Translations under genes and position numbers: made by a program
Assembly: GCF_900099805.1 (NCBI RefSeq)
Contig: NZ_FNDR01000006.1
Span: forward strand, 310,001 to 374,000
Direction of reading: 5' to 3'
From: Variovorax sp. OV700
Lineage (GTDB): Bacteria; Pseudomonadota; Gammaproteobacteria; Burkholderiales; Burkholderiaceae_C
Length of the DNA: 64,000 nt
The notes under the pieces: generated by a model
What the model was told of the DNA's origin: nothing
What the model saw: only the letters and a program-made list of their open reading frames with translations
The model's database searches: none
Shown here: positions 20,614-29,559 of the stretch, piece by piece
Position numbering within the stretch: position 1 is the stretch's first letter
Layout: each line of letters opens with the position of its first letter

Positions 20614-20862
20614 CTAGCGGTAGAACGCCTCGACCCTGCCCTTCAGTTTGATCAAGAGCGGCTTGCCCTTGCGGTCCACCGTCTTGCCCGCGGGCACCTT
20701 GATCCAGCCTTCGCTGATGCAGTATTCCTCCACGTCGAGGCGTTCCTTGTCGTTGAAGCGGATGCCGACGTCGTGCTCGAAAACGGCTGCCACGTGATGC
20801 GGACTGCGCGGGTCGCAGGAGAGGTGGTCGGGAAGAGGCGGGAGAGGAGTGGCTTCTGTCAT
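20614..20862 (-). CDS. DUF3297 family protein
   Basis: 82 residues, MTEATPLPPLPDHLSCDPRS then VFEHDVGIRFNDKERLDVEEYCISEGWIKV and GKPLLIKLKGRVEAFYR. This matches the small DUF3297 family of Proteobacteria, whose role is unknown. Compact, highly charged and without signal peptide, so probably cytoplasmic. It has its own hairpin downstream and lies 48 bp from the RNase H gene upstream on the same strand. Confidence 0.85.
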   Translation of the reverse strand: MTEATPLPPLPDHLSCDPRSPHHVAAVFEHDVGIRFNDKERLDVEEYCISEGWIKVPAGKTVDRKGKPLLIKLKGRVEAFYR

Positions 20863-20910
20863 GACGCGGATGATATGGCGTCTCTCCGATCCCCCCGATC
20901 GTCGCCAGCG

Positions 20911-21354
20911 CTAGCGTTTCTTCTTCGTCGTTCTGGCCGCAGGCTTGGGCGCAAAGCCCAGCGAGGCACGCGCGAGCGCATCGGCCTCGTGGTTGCGGTG
21001 CCGCGGCACCCATCGCAGGCTCACCTCTTCGAACGAGCCGAGCAAGGCGCGGGCATCCTCGAACAGGCCGGCCATGCGTTCAATCGGCCTCGCACCGGGC
21101 GCGCCGAGCTGCTCGACGAGGATGCTGTTGTCGGTATAGGCCAGCACCGCCGTCGCGCCCCTTGCCTTCAGTTCTTCGAGCGCGAGCGTCAGCGCCCTCA
21201 ATTCGGCTTCATTGTTGCAGCCAATGGCATGGCTCGCGAGCGACAAGGTGTGGCGGGTGCCGTCGGGCTCGGTGATGACCGCGCCGGCCCCCATGCGGCC
21301 GGGGTTCGGCATCGCGCTGCCGTCGCAGTACACGGTCCAGTGGCGAAGAGGCAT
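20911..21354 (-). CDS. Ribonuclease HI-type protein
   Basis: 147 residues. The four acidic catalytic residues of RNase HI are in place: D11 (YCDGSAMPNPG), E51 (NNEAELRAL), D75 (YTDNSILV) and D125 (NHEADALA). The enzyme cuts the RNA strand of RNA:DNA hybrids with Mg2+. The basic C-terminal tail (PAARTTKKKR) could bind nucleic acid. The start ATG 21354 begins MPLRHWTVYCDG; the longer open frame upstream is Arg/Ala filler. It is shorter and more divergent than housekeeping RnhA, so it may be a second copy; the main rnhA is not in the window. Confidence 0.88.
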   Translation of the reverse strand: MPLRHWTVYCDGSAMPNPGRMGAGAVITEPDGTRHTLSLASHAIGCNNEAELRALTLALEELKARGATAVLAYTDNSILVEQLGAPGARPIERMAGLFEDARALLGSFEEVSLRWVPRHRNHEADALARASLGFAPKPAARTTKKKR

Positions 21355-21367
21355 CGGCTCCGGCGGC

Positions 21368-21862
21368 TCAGCAGTTATTGCGCTTGATGCCGGCCAGGTT
21401 CTGGCAGGGCCGCTGGCCCGGCGGCGGGCCCGGGTCTTCCTGCGGGCGGGGATGCCGTGGACGAACGATGGGGCGGCCACCGTCGTAGTAGGGCTCCGGT
21501 CCCCAGCTGTAGACGGGTGGTGCCGGCTCGGTCACCTGGCGCGGCTCGTCGACGCTGCGCGGAATGATGGCGGGGCCCTGCGGCGCATTGCCGGCCTGCG
21601 GCTGCGGCAGCGCCGCGCGCGGCGGAGGCGTGGACGACGGCCGGCGCGCTTCGCCGGACGAAACAGGCGGGACCACCGACAGCGGCTCGGTGAGGGGCAC
21701 CTGGCGCGAAAGCCTGCTGCCCGCGGGGCAAGGGCCGTCGGTGTAGACGATGTTTCCGCTGGCATCGGTGCAGCGGACCACGTCGGCAGCCTGCGCGCCG
21801 AGGGCGGCGACGACGGCCGCAGCGGCGAGGGTCGGAATGAAGAGAACCGATGTGCGCATCAT
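21368..21862 (-). CDS. DUF4124 domain-containing exported protein
   Basis: 164 residues. The start is ATG 21862 (ATGATG) preceded by a strong GGAGG. A signal peptide (TSVLFIPTLAAAAVVAALGAQA) is followed directly by the DUF4124 motif VVRCTDASGNIVYTDGPCPAG, with two Cys likely disulfide-bonded. The rest is a low-complexity Pro/Gln/Arg-rich tail ending in CQNLAGIKRNNC. DUF4124 proteins are common envelope proteins of unknown function in beta- and gammaproteobacteria. The stop is 13 bp from the RNase H gene. Confidence 0.85.
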   Translation of the reverse strand: MMRTSVLFIPTLAAAAVVAALGAQAADVVRCTDASGNIVYTDGPCPAGSRLSRQVPLTEPLSVVPPVSSGEARRPSSTPPPRAALPQPQAGNAPQGPAIIPRSVDEPRQVTEPAPPVYSWGPEPYYDGGRPIVRPRHPRPQEDPGPPPGQRPCQNLAGIKRNNC

Positions 21863-21963
21863 GCGACCTCCGTTGTGGACTGCCGAAGACGACCGCGTCT
21901 CCCCTGAGCCGCATTCTGGCCCGAAGTCGCGCCTCGCGCCGGCCCGCGTGGCCTTCGCGGTTT

Positions 21964-23052
21964 TCACGCCGAGACGCGCAGCCGCGCGGGGCCCTGCTCC
22001 ATCCGGCCGATGACGGCGGCCTGCGCAAAGCCTTCGCCCCGAAACACCTGCAGCACCGCATCGGCCGATTCAGCCGCGCAGCTCACGAGCAGCCCGCCCG
22101 AGGTCTGCGGGTCGCTCAGCAGCGCCTGCGCGGTGGCGTGCAGGCCGTCTGCCAGCTCGATGTCCTCGCCATAACCGGCCCAGTTGCGCCCCGAGGCGCC
22201 GGTGACGAAGCCGTCCGCCACCATCGCGGCCACGCCATCGAGCAGCGGCACGCGCGGCCAGTCGATGGTGGCGGTGAGCCCGGCGCCTCGCGCGAGCTCC
22301 AGCGCATGGCCGGCCAGCCCGAAGCCGGTGACGTCGGTCAGCGCGTGCACGCCGGGCATGGTGGCCAGTGCGATGCCCGGTGTGTTGAGCCGCGTGGTGT
22401 TTTCGATGAGCTGCCGGTAGCCGGCAACCGACAGTTTCTCTTTCTTGAGCGCGGCCGAGAGCACCCCCACGCCCAGCGGCTTGCCCAGCACCAGCACGTC
22501 GCCCGCGCGCGCCTCGGCATTGCGCTTGACGTGAGCCGGATCGACGAGGCCCATCACCACGAGTCCGTAGATGGGCTCGACCGAATCGATGGTGTGGCCG
22601 CCTGCAATGGGGATGCCGGCCGCGCGGCACACGTCCTGCCCGCCGCGCACGATGTCGCCGATGACTTCCACCGGCAGCTGGTTGACGGGCATGGCGACCA
22701 GCGCCAGCGCCATGATCGGCTTGCCGCCCATCGCATAGACGTCGCTGATGGCGTTGGTGGCGGCAATGCGGCCGAACTCGTAGGGGTCGTCGACGATCGG
22801 CATGAAGAAGTCGGTCGTCGCGATCAGCGCCTGCCTGTCGTTCAGGCGGTACACGGCCGCGTCGTCGGCGGTTTCGATGCCCACCATCAATTCGGGCGGA
22901 ATCAGGCCGCCGCCGCTGTTCTTCAAGATTTCCGACAGCACACCGGGCGCGATCTTGCAGCCGCATCCGCCGCCGTGCGAGAAGCTGGTGAGGCGCAGCG
23001 GCGCCAGTGGGTTGAGCGGGTTGGGGGCGGAAACTGTCGGTATGTCGGTCAT
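21964..23052 (-). CDS. selD: Selenide, water dikinase (selenophosphate synthetase)
   Basis: 362 residues. Makes selenophosphate from selenide and ATP, the donor for all selenium insertion. The N-terminal active site reads HGGGCGCKIAPG, with Cys30 in the position that is Sec in some organisms and Lys33 next to it. AIATTDFFMPIVDDPYEFGRIAATNAISDVYAMGG is the conserved Mg-ATP region, and DVTGFGLAGHALELA and SDPQTSGGLL follow. The Cys form needs no Sec machinery. It is divergent from a PhnD-like importer operon that ends in mnmH, so its product is most likely used for 2-selenouridine in tRNA. Confidence 0.97.
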   Translation of the reverse strand: MTDIPTVSAPNPLNPLAPLRLTSFSHGGGCGCKIAPGVLSEILKNSGGGLIPPELMVGIETADDAAVYRLNDRQALIATTDFFMPIVDDPYEFGRIAATNAISDVYAMGGKPIMALALVAMPVNQLPVEVIGDIVRGGQDVCRAAGIPIAGGHTIDSVEPIYGLVVMGLVDPAHVKRNAEARAGDVLVLGKPLGVGVLSAALKKEKLSVAGYRQLIENTTRLNTPGIALATMPGVHALTDVTGFGLAGHALELARGAGLTATIDWPRVPLLDGVAAMVADGFVTGASGRNWAGYGEDIELADGLHATAQALLSDPQTSGGLLVSCAAESADAVLQVFRGEGFAQAAVIGRMEQGPARLRVSA

Positions 23053-23123
23053 GGCGCAATTCGGATCAGAGGCGGTCGTCCATTATCGAAGGGGGCCAGG
23101 AATGGCGTCCGCGCGCGGGTTTC

Positions 23124-23129
23124 TACAAT
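23124..23129 (+). promoter_or_regulatory. Possible -10 element of the selenium importer operon
   Basis: TACAAT about 43 bp before the start of the binding-protein gene, in the selD/importer divergent space. No good -35 is seen at 17 bp, so it is a weak candidate. Confidence 0.3.
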
Positions 23130-23171
23130 CGAGGGTTGTCCGTCCTCTCTTGCGCCACCCTGCGCCATTCC

Positions 23172-24029
23172 ATGAAACCCCTCTTCCGCATTGCCCTTGC
23201 GCTTTCGCTCTCCGTCCTCGCCCTGGGTGCCTCGGCACAAGGCAAGGTGCTGCGCGTGTCCGCCATCCCCGACGAGGCGCCCACCGAACTGCAGCGCAAG
23301 TTCACGCCTCTGGGCGACTACCTGAAGAAGGAGACCGGCATGGACGTGCAGTTCACGCCCGTGACCGACTACGCCGCAGTGGTCGAGGGCCTGGCGACGA
23401 ACAAGATCGACCTGGCCTGGCTCGGCGGCTTCACCTTCGTGCAGGCCCGCATCCGCACCAATGGCGGCGCGGTGCCGATCGTGCAGCGTGCCGAAGACGA
23501 GGTGTTCACCAGCAAGTTCATCGTGCCGGTCGATAGCACCGCCAAGACGCTGGCTGACCTGAAGGGCAAGACCTTCGCGTTCGGCGCGCCCTCCTCCACC
23601 TCGGGCAGCCTGATGCCGCGCTACTTCCTGATGCAGGCCGGCATCGATCCGGAGAAGGACTTCAAGACCGTCGCTTTCTCGGGCGCGCATGACGCCACCG
23701 TGGCCTTCGTGGCTGCGTCGCGGGCCGAAGCCGGCGTGCTGAATGCGTCGGTGTGGGAAAAGCTGGTCGAAAGCAAGAACCCGAACGCCGCCAAGGTGCG
23801 CGTGCTGGCCACCACCCCTACCTACTACGACTACAACTGGACGGTGCGCCCTGGCCTCGACCCGGCACTGACCAAGAAGCTCACCGAGGCTTTCCTGAAG
23901 CTCGACCCCACGGACCCGGCCATGAAGGAGATCATGAACCTGCAGCGCGCGAGCAAGTTCGTGCCCACCAAGTCGTCGAACTACGACGGCATCGAAGCCG
24001 CTGCCAAGTCGGCCGGTCTGGTCAAGTGA
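23172..24029 (+). CDS. PhnD-like periplasmic binding protein, probable selenium-oxyanion importer
   Basis: 285 residues with signal peptide [22 protein letters not shown]. The PhnD/type 2 periplasmic-binding fold is visible: [60 protein letters not shown], split below the usual pattern by [19 protein letters not shown]. PhnD proteins bind phosphonate or phosphate-like anions. A subfamily encoded beside selD and mnmH/ybbB has been named putative selenate ABC-transporter binding protein (TIGR04553, from memory); position between those two genes here fits it. The ligand is inferred from neighbours, not from sequence. First gene of a five-gene operon. Confidence 0.85.
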   Translation: MKPLFRIALALSLSVLALGASAQGKVLRVSAIPDEAPTELQRKFTPLGDYLKKETGMDVQFTPVTDYAAVVEGLATNKIDLAWLGGFTFVQARIRTNGGAVPIVQRAEDEVFTSKFIVPVDSTAKTLADLKGKTFAFGAPSSTSGSLMPRYFLMQAGIDPEKDFKTVAFSGAHDATVAFVAASRAEAGVLNASVWEKLVESKNPNAAKVRVLATTPTYYDYNWTVRPGLDPALTKKLTEAFLKLDPTDPAMKEIMNLQRASKFVPTKSSNYDGIEAAAKSAGLVK

Positions 24030-24060
24030 TGCCGTCGGGGCGCACCGCCGGAGCCGTCGC

Positions 24061-24900
24061 GTGAGCTTTTCGCTCGACGACGCCGGGCTGGTGCACCCGA
24101 ACGGCCATCGCGCGCTGCAGAACGTGTCGCTTGCCGCGCGCGGCGGCGAACGGCTGGCCGTCATCGGCCCCTCGGGTGCCGGCAAGACCACGCTGCTGCG
24201 CGTGCTCGGCGCCGCGCTGCGGCCCGGCGAAGGCACGGTGCAGCTGCTCGGCGAAGCACCTTGGCGACTGGCCGCACCGGCCTTGCGCAAGCTGCGGTCG
24301 CGCATCGGCACCGTGCACCAGAGCCCGCCGATCGCGCCGCGCCTGCGCGTGGTCACCGCCGTGCTCTCGGGGCGCCTCGGGCAATGGAGCGCGATGCGCG
24401 CGCTCGGTTCGCTGCTGCGTCCGTCGGACCTCGAAGGCGCGCACGAAGTGCTGTCGCGGCTCTCGCTCGAGGACCGGTTGTTCGACCGATGTGACCGGCT
24501 CTCGGGCGGCCAGCTTCAGCGCGTGGGCATTGCGCGCGTGCTCTACCAGCGGCCCGCGCTGATGCTGGCCGACGAGCCGGTGTCCGCGCTCGATCCGACG
24601 CTGGCCGACGCCACGCTGCAGCAGCTGGTGGCGCAGAGCGAAGCAACGGGCGCCACTCTCGTGGCCTCCTTGCACGCGGTGGACCTGGCGCTGCGCTGGT
24701 TTCCGCGCATCGTAGGCATGCGCAACGGGCAGGTGGTGTTCGACGAGCCCGTCGGCAACGTGACGGAGCCGATGCTCGCGGCGCTCTATGCGAGTGAGGG
24801 CGGGTTGCCGATGCAGGCACCCGGGCTGCCTCTGGACATCGCGCCCAGGACGTTCGCCGCCGTTTCCGCGAATCCCGTCGAGCGCCCGGATTGCCTGTGA
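24061..24900 (+). CDS. PhnC-like ABC transporter ATPase
   Basis: 279 residues, GTG start 31 bp after the binding-protein gene. Walker A is GPSGAGKTT, the Q-loop lies around TVHQSP, the signature is [15 protein letters not shown] and Walker B is [14 protein letters not shown], all standard for a PhnC-type import ATPase. It powers uptake by the two permeases that follow. Its last codons overlap the start of the first permease (GTGA), implying coupled translation. Substrate is as for the binding protein: probably an oxyanion of selenium, by context only. Confidence 0.9.
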   Translation: MSFSLDDAGLVHPNGHRALQNVSLAARGGERLAVIGPSGAGKTTLLRVLGAALRPGEGTVQLLGEAPWRLAAPALRKLRSRIGTVHQSPPIAPRLRVVTAVLSGRLGQWSAMRALGSLLRPSDLEGAHEVLSRLSLEDRLFDRCDRLSGGQLQRVGIARVLYQRPALMLADEPVSALDPTLADATLQQLVAQSEATGATLVASLHAVDLALRWFPRIVGMRNGQVVFDEPVGNVTEPMLAALYASEGGLPMQAPGLPLDIAPRTFAAVSANPVERPDCL

Positions 24901-25748
24901 CCACCGCGCAACCGCTGCCGCCACGCACGCTGCCTGCACTGCGCGATCCGCTGGCGCGCCAGCGCCTGGTCTGGCTCCTGGCCGCACTCGTCATCGCGTG
25001 GCCGATGCTGCAGCTGTCGGGCTTCGCGCCCTCTGCCCTGTTCGCGCCGGGCAACCTGCAGGTCATCGGCGGCTTCCTGGCCGGCTTCATGCCGCCGGAG
25101 ACCGCGCCGGACTTTCTTGCGATGCTGGGCAAGGCCACGCTGGAGACACTGGCCATGGCCACGGCGGGCACTGCGCTGGCTTTCCTCATCGGTGCGCCGC
25201 TGGCCTTCGTGACCACGCGCGCGCTCTCGGTGTCGCGCATCGGGCCCGGCCCGGGGCGTGCGCAGGCGGCAGTGGTGCGGCAAGCCGGGCGATCCGTGCT
25301 GATGGTGCTGCGCGCCATTCCCGAAATCGTCTGGGCGCTGGTCTTCGTGCGCGCGCTCGGCCTCGGGCCCGCGGCCGGCGTGCTGGCGCTGGCCATCACC
25401 TACGGCGGCATGCTTGGCAAGGTATATGCCGAGGTGCTCGAATCCACCGACACGCGGCCTGCCCGCGCATTGATGGAAAGCGGCAGCGGCCGCATGGCCG
25501 CGCTGGTTTACGGCCTGTTGCCGCACTGCGGGCAGGAGCTCATCTCGTACACCGTGTACCGATGGGAATGCGCCGTCAGGGCCTCGGTCGTGATGGGCTT
25601 CGTGGGCGCGGGCGGTTTGGGTCAGCTCATGGACCAATCGATGAAGATGCTCAACGGTGGCGAAGCCAGCAGCATCCTGCTGGTGTTCCTGGTGCTGGTG
25701 CTGCTCGCGGACGCGCTGAGCAATGCGTTGCGCCGGTTGCTGGCATGA
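24897..25748 (+). CDS. PhnE-like ABC permease, first of two
   Basis: 283 residues with about six transmembrane helices. It has the binding-protein-dependent permease loop where the EAA motif normally lies ([33 protein letters not shown]), then [25 protein letters not shown], the PhnE-type ending. GTG 24897 overlaps the ATPase stop and is preferred to TTG 24891. It is paired with a second permease of the same family, so the channel is a heterodimer rather than the usual PhnE homodimer. Confidence 0.88.
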   Translation: MTTAQPLPPRTLPALRDPLARQRLVWLLAALVIAWPMLQLSGFAPSALFAPGNLQVIGGFLAGFMPPETAPDFLAMLGKATLETLAMATAGTALAFLIGAPLAFVTTRALSVSRIGPGPGRAQAAVVRQAGRSVLMVLRAIPEIVWALVFVRALGLGPAAGVLALAITYGGMLGKVYAEVLESTDTRPARALMESGSGRMAALVYGLLPHCGQELISYTVYRWECAVRASVVMGFVGAGGLGQLMDQSMKMLNGGEASSILLVFLVLVLLADALSNALRRLLA

Positions 25749-26548
25749 AAGGGCACGTGAACTTGGCCGGACCGCCTCGCTGCATCCGCTGCTGGGTCGC
25801 ATCGACGCTGGTGCTCGCGGGCGTGGTAGCCAGCTTCGCCTACCTGGCCATCGACTACAGCGCTCTCTTCACGGCCGAATCGATCGGCCTCATGAGCAAG
25901 TTCATCGCCGAGTTCTTTCCGCCGGATCTTTCGAGCGCCTTCCTTGCCAAGACGGCACGGGGCGCGCTGCAGACGCTGGCCGTGTCGGCGCTCGGCACGC
26001 TGCTGGCGGCCGCGGGCGCCGCCGCGCTCGCGCTGCCAGCCTCCGGCCGCTCGGGCCTGCTGGTGCGGCAGGGCTGCCGTTTCGTCCTCAACTTCTTGCG
26101 CAGCGTGCCCGAGCTGGTGTGGGCCGCGCTCATGGTGCTGGCCGCGGGCATCGGCCCGTTTGCGGGCGCGCTGGCGCTCGCGCTGCACACCACCGGCGTG
26201 CTCGGCCGCCTGTTCGCCGAAAGCCTGGAGAACGCGCCGCGCGAACCCGAGCAGGCGCTGGCGCTGGGTGGTGCCGGCGCGGTGGCGGCCTTCGGCTACG
26301 GCAGCCTTCCGCTCGTGCTGCCGCAATGGATCGCCTATGCGCTGTATCGTTGGGAAATGAACATCCGGATGGCCGCGGTGCTGGGCTTCGTCGGCGGCGG
26401 TGGCCTGGGGCAGCTTCTCTACTTTCACTTATCGATCTTTCAACAGCAGCAGGCCATGACCGTACTGATTGCAATGTTCGGGCTGGTGGCCCTCGTCGAC
26501 CTGGCGAGCGGTCGGCTGCGGCGCAACCTGGGGCACGCCCATGCGTGA
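25745..26548 (+). CDS. PhnE-like ABC permease, second of two
   Basis: 267 residues. The ATG overlaps the stop of the first permease (ATGA). The loop motif AESLENAPREPEQALALGGAGAVAAFGYGSLPLVLPQW and the ending YRWEMNIRMAAVLGFVGGGGLGQLLYFHL repeat the first permease's design, so the two are paralogues from an old duplication. The last 8 bp overlap mnmH, which ties transport to tRNA selenation genetically. Confidence 0.88.
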   Translation: MKGHVNLAGPPRCIRCWVASTLVLAGVVASFAYLAIDYSALFTAESIGLMSKFIAEFFPPDLSSAFLAKTARGALQTLAVSALGTLLAAAGAAALALPASGRSGLLVRQGCRFVLNFLRSVPELVWAALMVLAAGIGPFAGALALALHTTGVLGRLFAESLENAPREPEQALALGGAGAVAAFGYGSLPLVLPQWIAYALYRWEMNIRMAAVLGFVGGGGLGQLLYFHLSIFQQQQAMTVLIAMFGLVALVDLASGRLRRNLGHAHA

Positions 26549-27614
26549 ACACGACAACCCGCGCCACCAGCCCACGCGGGTGGCCGACATGCACCGGTTC
26601 GACACCGTCATCGACGCGCGCTCGCCCTCCGAGTTCGCGCTCGACCACATTCCGGGCGCCATCAACTGTCCGGTGCTCGACGACGAAGAGCGCCGCATCG
26701 TCGGCACCATCTACAAGCAGACCGGGGCCTTCGAGGCACGGCGCGTCGGCGGCGCCATGGTGGCCGCCAACCTCGCACGGCACCTGCGCGAGCGCTTTGC
26801 AGATCAGCCGGCCAATTGGCGCCCGCTCGTGTATTGCTGGCGCGGGGGCTTGCGCAGCGGCTCGATGGTGACCTGGCTTCGCCTGGTCGGCTGGGACGCG
26901 CAGCAGCTGGCGGGTGGCTACAAGAGCTTTCGCCACCACGTGCTGGCGCAGATCGAAGCCACCGTACCCAAGCTGCAGCTGCGGGTGATCTGCGGCGCCA
27001 CCGGCAGCGCCAAGACGCGGGTCCTTCAGTCCCTGGCCGCGCGCGGCGAACAGGTGCTCGACCTGGAGCATTGCGCGAGCCACAAGGGCTCGCTGCTGGG
27101 TGCCCTGCCCGGCGTGCCGCAGCCTTCGCAAAAGCAGTTCGAGACGCGCATTGCCACCTGCTTCGATGCGCTCGACCTCTCGCGCACGCTCTACGTCGAA
27201 GGCGAAAGCGCGCGCATCGGCCGGCTCTCGGTGCCGATTCCGCTGGTTGCGCACATGCGCGCGGCCGAGTGCATCGAAATCCAGGCCGATGCGGCTGCGC
27301 GGCTCGACTACCTGCTGCGCGACTACGCCTACCTGGGCGACGACCGCGCCGCGCTCGCGGCTCAGCTCGACAGGCTGAAGGAAATGCAGGGCAAGGCGGT
27401 GGTGCAGCGCTGGCAGGAATGGGCGCTGCAGGGCGAACTGCCGCCGCTCTTTGCGGAACTGATGGCGCTTCACTACGATCCGCACTATGAACGCTCGCAG
27501 GCGCGCCACTTCGAGAAGTGGCCGCAGCGGCAGCAGGTGGCGGGACCCGACCTCACGGACCAGGGCATCGAAGCCGTGGCGGATGCCATCCAGCGTTTGA
27601 ACCCTGCCGGCTGA
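26541..27614 (+). CDS. mnmH: tRNA 2-selenouridine synthase
   Basis: 357 residues (SelU/YbbB). An N-terminal rhodanese domain has DARSPSEFALDHIPGAINCPVL and catalytic Cys99 in LVYCWRGGLRSGSM. A P-loop domain starts at GATGSAKT (152-159). The enzyme geranylates and then selenates 2-thiouridine at the tRNA wobble base using selenophosphate. Start ATG 26541 lies inside the end of the permease gene (8-bp overlap). With selD 3.5 kb away and divergent, and the importer genes between, the block reads as uptake, activation and use of selenium. Confidence 0.97.
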   Translation: MREHDNPRHQPTRVADMHRFDTVIDARSPSEFALDHIPGAINCPVLDDEERRIVGTIYKQTGAFEARRVGGAMVAANLARHLRERFADQPANWRPLVYCWRGGLRSGSMVTWLRLVGWDAQQLAGGYKSFRHHVLAQIEATVPKLQLRVICGATGSAKTRVLQSLAARGEQVLDLEHCASHKGSLLGALPGVPQPSQKQFETRIATCFDALDLSRTLYVEGESARIGRLSVPIPLVAHMRAAECIEIQADAAARLDYLLRDYAYLGDDRAALAAQLDRLKEMQGKAVVQRWQEWALQGELPPLFAELMALHYDPHYERSQARHFEKWPQRQQVAGPDLTDQGIEAVADAIQRLNPAG

Positions 27615-27640
27615 CCGGCCACACACAACAGGCATGCTCC

Positions 27641-28066
27641 ATGACACTCGAATGGCGCCATTCGCTCGAAGGCATCGACTGGGAAGAACTCTCGCGGCTC
27701 TACCAGGCCGCACCGCTCGGTAACAAGCAGCCTGATGGATTGAAGCTCGTGTTTTCCAACAGCATGTTCAAGTGCTTTGCGTATGACGACAGCCGACTGG
27801 TCGGCGTCGGCCGCGCGATGGCCGACGGGCTCGACTGCTCCTACATCTGCGACGTGGCCGTGCATCCGAGCCACCAGGGCACCGGCCTCGGCAAGGAGAT
27901 CGTCTCGCGGCTCGTGGATCTTTCGAAGGGGCACCGCAAGATCATTCTCTATGCGGTGGCCGGCAAGGAGCCCTTCTATAAAAAGTTCGGCTTCAGGCGC
28001 ATGAAGACCGCGATGGCAATCTTCGAGAACCAGGCGCAGGCCGCGGAGCGCGGGCTGATCGAATAA
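27641..28066 (+). CDS. GNAT-family N-acetyltransferase
   Basis: 141 residues. The acetyl-CoA site reads ICDVAVHPSHQGTGLGKEIVSRLVDLSKG, followed by YAVAGKEPFYKKFGFRRM. This short form resembles the YhbS/aminoglycoside-like GNATs of unknown substrate. It follows mnmH by 26 bp and might be read from the same transcript, but nothing links it to selenium. A frame upstream overlaps the mnmH end and lacks similarity, so ATG 27641 is used. Confidence 0.88.
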   Translation: MTLEWRHSLEGIDWEELSRLYQAAPLGNKQPDGLKLVFSNSMFKCFAYDDSRLVGVGRAMADGLDCSYICDVAVHPSHQGTGLGKEIVSRLVDLSKGHRKIILYAVAGKEPFYKKFGFRRMKTAMAIFENQAQAAERGLIE

Positions 28067-28124
28067 GGATGCGCCGGGTCGCTAGACTCGTGCAATCGTG
28101 CATCCGCTGCTGAAGGGAGTTCCC

Positions 28125-28394
28125 ATGTGCAGAAGCATCAAGACCCTCTACAACTTCGAGCCTCCCGCCACCGAGCAGGAGATCCGTGCCGCTGCGCTGC
28201 AGTTCGTGCGCAAGCTCAGCGGCTTCAGCGTGCCATCGAAGGCCAACCAGCAAGCCTTCGAGCGCGCAGTCGATGAAATGGCCGCCAGCGCAACGCGACT
28301 CATCGATTCTCTGGTGACCACGGCCGAGCCGCGCGACCGTGCCATCGAAGCCGAGCGCGCCAAGGCCAAGTCGGCCGCACGCTTCGGCACCTGA
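28125..28394 (+). CDS. DUF2277 family protein
   Basis: 89 residues: MCRSIKTLYNFEPPATEQEI then AAALQFVRKLSGFSVPSKANQQAFERAVDEMA. The opening CRSIK(T)LxNFxPPAT is the signature of DUF2277, a small cytoplasmic helical family of unknown function found across Proteobacteria and Actinobacteria. The start ATG 28125 has AAGGGAG 8 nt upstream. A nine-codon extension upstream is possible but not needed. Confidence 0.88.
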   Translation: MCRSIKTLYNFEPPATEQEIRAAALQFVRKLSGFSVPSKANQQAFERAVDEMAASATRLIDSLVTTAEPRDRAIEAERAKAKSAARFGT

Positions 28395-28426
28395 ACGACA
28401 CGACCACAAACTTTAGGAGACTCTTC

Positions 28427-29053
28427 ATGCCCCTTGAACTCTGGTTCGCCTTCGTCGCCGCATCGGCCGTGCTCTTGATCATTCCCGGACCAACCATTCT
28501 CACGGTGATCAGTTATTCGATGTCGCACGGCCGCCGTGCCAACGTGCCGCTGGTGGCCGCGGTGGCGCTGGGCGATTCAACCGCGCTGGTGGTTTCGCTG
28601 CTCGGCCTGGGCGCGCTGCTTGCCGCGTCGGCGTTCTGGTTCACGGTGGTGAAGTGGGTGGGCGGCCTGTACCTGCTGTACCTTGGCATCAAGCTGCTGC
28701 GGGCAGGCATCACGTCGGCCGACATGGCGGCGCCAGCCGCACCCGCGTCGCGCTGGAGGCTGTTTGCCAACACCTACCTGGTGACGGCGCTGAACCCCAA
28801 GGGCATCGTTTTCTTCGTGGCGTTCCTGCCGCAGTTCCTGAGCCCGATGGCGAACGTGACGCACCAGCTGTGGGTGCTGGCGGTCACCTTCGTGGCCATG
28901 GCCTCGCTCAATGCCACGCTCTACGCCGTGTTCGCGGGCTCAGCCCGCAGGTTGCTTTCGTCGCCGCGCGCGCAGCGCCGCTTCAACCTTGCGGGCGGCT
29001 CGCTGCTGAGCGCAGCAGGCGTGTGGGCGCTGCTTGCGCGCAGGCCTGCCTGA
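28427..29053 (+). CDS. LysE/RhtB family amino-acid exporter
   Basis: 208 residues with about six transmembrane helices. The family opening LWFAFVAASAVLLIIPGPTILTVISYSMSHGRRA contains the conserved PGP, and the middle has VGGLYLLYLGIKLLR. ALNPKGIVFFVAFLPQFL is the diagnostic RhtB motif. Such proteins export amino acids or small metabolites across the inner membrane. TAGGAG lies upstream of the ATG. It sits 32 bp after the DUF2277 gene. Confidence 0.92.
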   Translation: MPLELWFAFVAASAVLLIIPGPTILTVISYSMSHGRRANVPLVAAVALGDSTALVVSLLGLGALLAASAFWFTVVKWVGGLYLLYLGIKLLRAGITSADMAAPAAPASRWRLFANTYLVTALNPKGIVFFVAFLPQFLSPMANVTHQLWVLAVTFVAMASLNATLYAVFAGSARRLLSSPRAQRRFNLAGGSLLSAAGVWALLARRPA

Positions 29054-29071
29054 GGCGCACTCCGGCCAACG

Positions 29072-29284
29072 TCAGTTGCGGTACGGATTGCCGGGGCTGC
29101 GGTCGTAGCGGTTCGGCACGCCGTCTCCATCGCGGTCGCGGTCATAGCGGTTGGGCACACCGTCGCGGTCGCGGTCCCCGTAGCCATAGTGCGCGCGCGG
29201 CGCCGGACGGTCATAGGGTGCGACCACGCAGCCGGCCAGGGCGGCCGATGCGGCAAGCAGAAGGGCCAGTGTCTTCATCATCAT
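29072..29284 (-). CDS. Small lipoprotein with Asp-rich calcium-type repeats
   Basis: 70 residues. The start is the first of three consecutive ATG codons (29284), with AAGGAG upstream. The lipoprotein signal ends in ALAGC. The mature part is mostly two DRDRDGVPNRYD-like repeats, similar to thrombospondin type 3 calcium-binding loops. The repeats suggest Ca2+ or cation binding in the envelope; this is inference. A tetraloop hairpin sits in its leader. Confidence 0.8.
   Translation of the reverse strand: MMMKTLALLLAASAALAGCVVAPYDRPAPRAHYGYGDRDRDGVPNRYDRDRDGDGVPNRYDRSPGNPYRN
29099..29176 (-). repeat. Tandem DNA repeat coding for DRDRDGVPNRYD units
   Basis: Two adjoining imperfect copies of about 36-39 bp inside the small lipoprotein gene. 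Unit number could vary between strains by slippage. Confidence 0.7.
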
Positions 29285-29312
29285 TTGATTTCTCCTTGGA
29301 GTTATGGAAAGA

Positions 29313-29332
29313 CGGCTTGCCTCCGCAAGCCG
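29313..29332 (-). other. Tetraloop hairpin in the lipoprotein leader
   Basis: CGGCTTGC (29313-29320) and GCAAGCCG (29325-29332) form a perfect 8-bp stem. On the minus transcript the loop is GGAG, a Shine-Dalgarno-like sequence, about 30 nt before the start codon. No T-run follows. It may affect ribosome loading or mRNA stability. Confidence 0.45.
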
Positions 29333-29559
29333 GCAGCTGCATTGAAGGCCACCTCCGTCTCGGCTCCGTATCTGCGATGAGGCCGGGGCGTGAAGTTCGT
29401 TACCGGATGTGGAACGTGCTGCAAACTTTGGCGCTAAGTTCTTACGCGCGCAGGCGGCGGCGCACCCGTCTGCAAGTAGGTGCATTTCCCGTGGCCGCAT
29501 GGCCGAGAATGGCGCCCCCGGGGCAGCCGATTCCCGCTCCCGCCTTCACGCCGCTCCTC

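Noticed and set aside
21964..27614. Selenocysteine or selenoneine system
   Set aside because: SelD has Cys rather than Sec, and no selA, selB, tRNA-Sec, senA or senB is present.
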